In this document: piece after piece, positions 63,451-64,000 of the stretch | How positions within the stretch are numbered: position 1 is the stretch's first letter | How the letters are laid out: each line of letters opens with the position of its first letter | DNA from: Fibrella rubiginis | GTDB lineage: Bacteria > Bacteroidota > Bacteroidia > Cytophagales > Spirosomataceae | Assembly (NCBI RefSeq): GCF_017353185.1 | Contig: NZ_JAFMYV010000002.1 | Span: forward strand, 727,100-791,099 | Direction of reading: 5' to 3' | Length of the DNA: 64,000 nucleotides | Notes under the pieces: generated by a model | What the model was told of the DNA's origin: nothing | The model's database searches: none | What the model saw: only the letters and a program-made list of their open reading frames with translations | Translations under genes and position numbers: made by a program

Positions 63451-63543
63451 AATGTACAATGAACAATGTATAATGAACAATGGCTTCGCGACTGAGTGTA
63501 ATATGCGAAGCCATTGTTCATTATACATTGTTCATTGTACATT
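63451..63543. repeat. Perfect 39-bp heptad inverted repeat
   Basis: The arms 63451-63489 and 63505-63543 pair fully around a 15-nt loop. The units are AATGTAC, then AATGAAC, then AATGTAT, then AATGAAC, then AATGGCT, closing in TCGC. It fills the gap between ald and the next gene. Confidence 0.95.
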
Positions 63544-63561
63544 AACCTTCCTTCACATCCC

Positions 63562-63966
63562 ATGATCAACTACAGTAACGAAAACGTCCTGATGGACGAT
63601 GCGAATTCGCCCGATCTGAATCGGAAACTGATGGGCATCGTGTCTGCCGATTTCGTCAAGGTGGCCGACTCGCTGAAAGAAGCTTCCTACCAGATCCGCA
63701 AGCGCGGCTTCTCGGATTACCCCGTATTTGTGGCCTCGAACACCGACGTAGCCGTGGGTCAATTGCTGTTTAGCCAAGGCAATATGGGCAACGAGCTGAC
63801 CTACAAAGCCACGTATGTCGACGAGTTTATTGAGCGTCAACTCATTGCGCCTGAGTCCCTTGAACTCTGGCGTGAAAACTACAAAAACGCCGACGAATAC
63901 TGCTGCCTCTTCGTGGTCCTCGCCGAATTCACCGGCTTCGTCTACATTCCGTATCCGGAAGACTAA
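63562..63966 (+). CDS. Conserved hypothetical protein
   Basis: The ATG at 63562 gives 134 residues; a longer reading translates the repeat arm. No signal peptide or membrane segment is present. The sequence MDDANSPDLNRKLMGIVSADFVKVADSLKEASYQIRKRGFSDYPVFVAS suggests a small alpha/beta cytoplasmic protein. I know it only as a conserved family of unknown role in this group. It lies 116 bases after ald on the same strand. Confidence 0.8.
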   Translation: MINYSNENVLMDDANSPDLNRKLMGIVSADFVKVADSLKEASYQIRKRGFSDYPVFVASNTDVAVGQLLFSQGNMGNELTYKATYVDEFIERQLIAPESLELWRENYKNADEYCCLFVVLAEFTGFVYIPYPED

Positions 63967-63978
63967 GGGGAGTTTCAG

Positions 63979-64000
63979 GTTTAACGTCCAAGGTTTAACG
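63979..64000. repeat. Start of another heptad repeat, cut by window edge
   Basis: After the last stop codon the sequence reads GTTTAAC, then GTCCAAG, then GTTTAAC, using the same words as the repeats at 10038 and 59320. The second arm would lie beyond the window. Confidence 0.7.

Overview
The window looks like chromosomal DNA of a member of the Bacteroidota, most likely a Cytophagales bacterium of the Spirosoma/Fibrella type. Three things support this. There are type IX secretion sorting domains of both kinds: a gliding-motility-type C-terminus at 5303-6631 and a type A C-terminus on the M4 protease at 44758-48093. The promoter -7 element TAnnTTTG recurs upstream of genes, with almost no Shine-Dalgarno sequences. 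The protein families (YceI with MarR, BlaI with M56, LytTR regulators, esterase-like phytase, S9 peptidases) are those usual in this group. I see no rRNA, tRNA, CRISPR array, prophage, transposase or complete insertion sequence. The genus is an inference. Layout: 1-2.1 kb holds a penicillin-acylase-family enzyme cut by the window edge. 2.6-5.2 kb is a tyrosine catabolism pair (homogentisate dioxygenase, fumarylacetoacetase). 5.3-9.3 kb has a T9SS cargo protein, an unknown protein and a TPR/response-regulator pair. 9.6-13.7 kb has Hsp20, PyrR, Pth, an unknown secreted protein and a secreted glycoside hydrolase. 13.7-19.7 kb has a desaturase, a Rieske-FAD oxidoreductase, a cyclophilin, an ABC-F ATPase and a DUF2461 protein. 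19.7-27 kb has a TPR histidine kinase with its LytTR regulator, a GNAT, an Omp85-like protein and MarR-YceI. 27-31.3 kb has a trans-sulfuration enzyme, a short-chain dehydrogenase, an FMN reductase and a cysteine desulfurase. 31.4-39.5 kb is a minus-strand run of exported hydrolases (phytase-like, carboxylesterase, two S9 peptidases). 39.8-44.7 kb has an RluB-like pseudouridine synthase with a very long disordered N-terminus, then a BlaI/M56 sensor pair. 44.8-49.3 kb has an M4 protease with an unknown partner and a histidine phosphatase. 49.5-57.8 kb has two YtxH proteins, a PAS kinase, a LytS/LytTR-type pair, an MFS transporter, a PD-(D/E)XK-like protein and an ECF sigma/anti-sigma pair. 58-64 kb has lysA, yebC, a GNAT-like protein, a DUF3291 protein, tsaE, an alanine dehydrogenase and an unknown conserved protein. 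The strongest unexplained signal is not a gene. At least a dozen intergenic gaps are nearly filled by long inverted repeats (arms about 25-70 bp). In most of them the arms are degenerate tandem repeats with a strict 7-bp (sometimes 8-bp) period, and often end toward the loop in GCTTCGCG. Unit words such as GTCTAAC and GTCCAAG recur in different order at different loci. Some arms are unequal by whole units. Three copies carry a separate conserved core, and arms supply stop codons to several genes. A different, perfect 32-bp hairpin lies in frame inside the penicillin acylase gene, just before the predicted autoprocessing serine, where a spacer peptide is expected.
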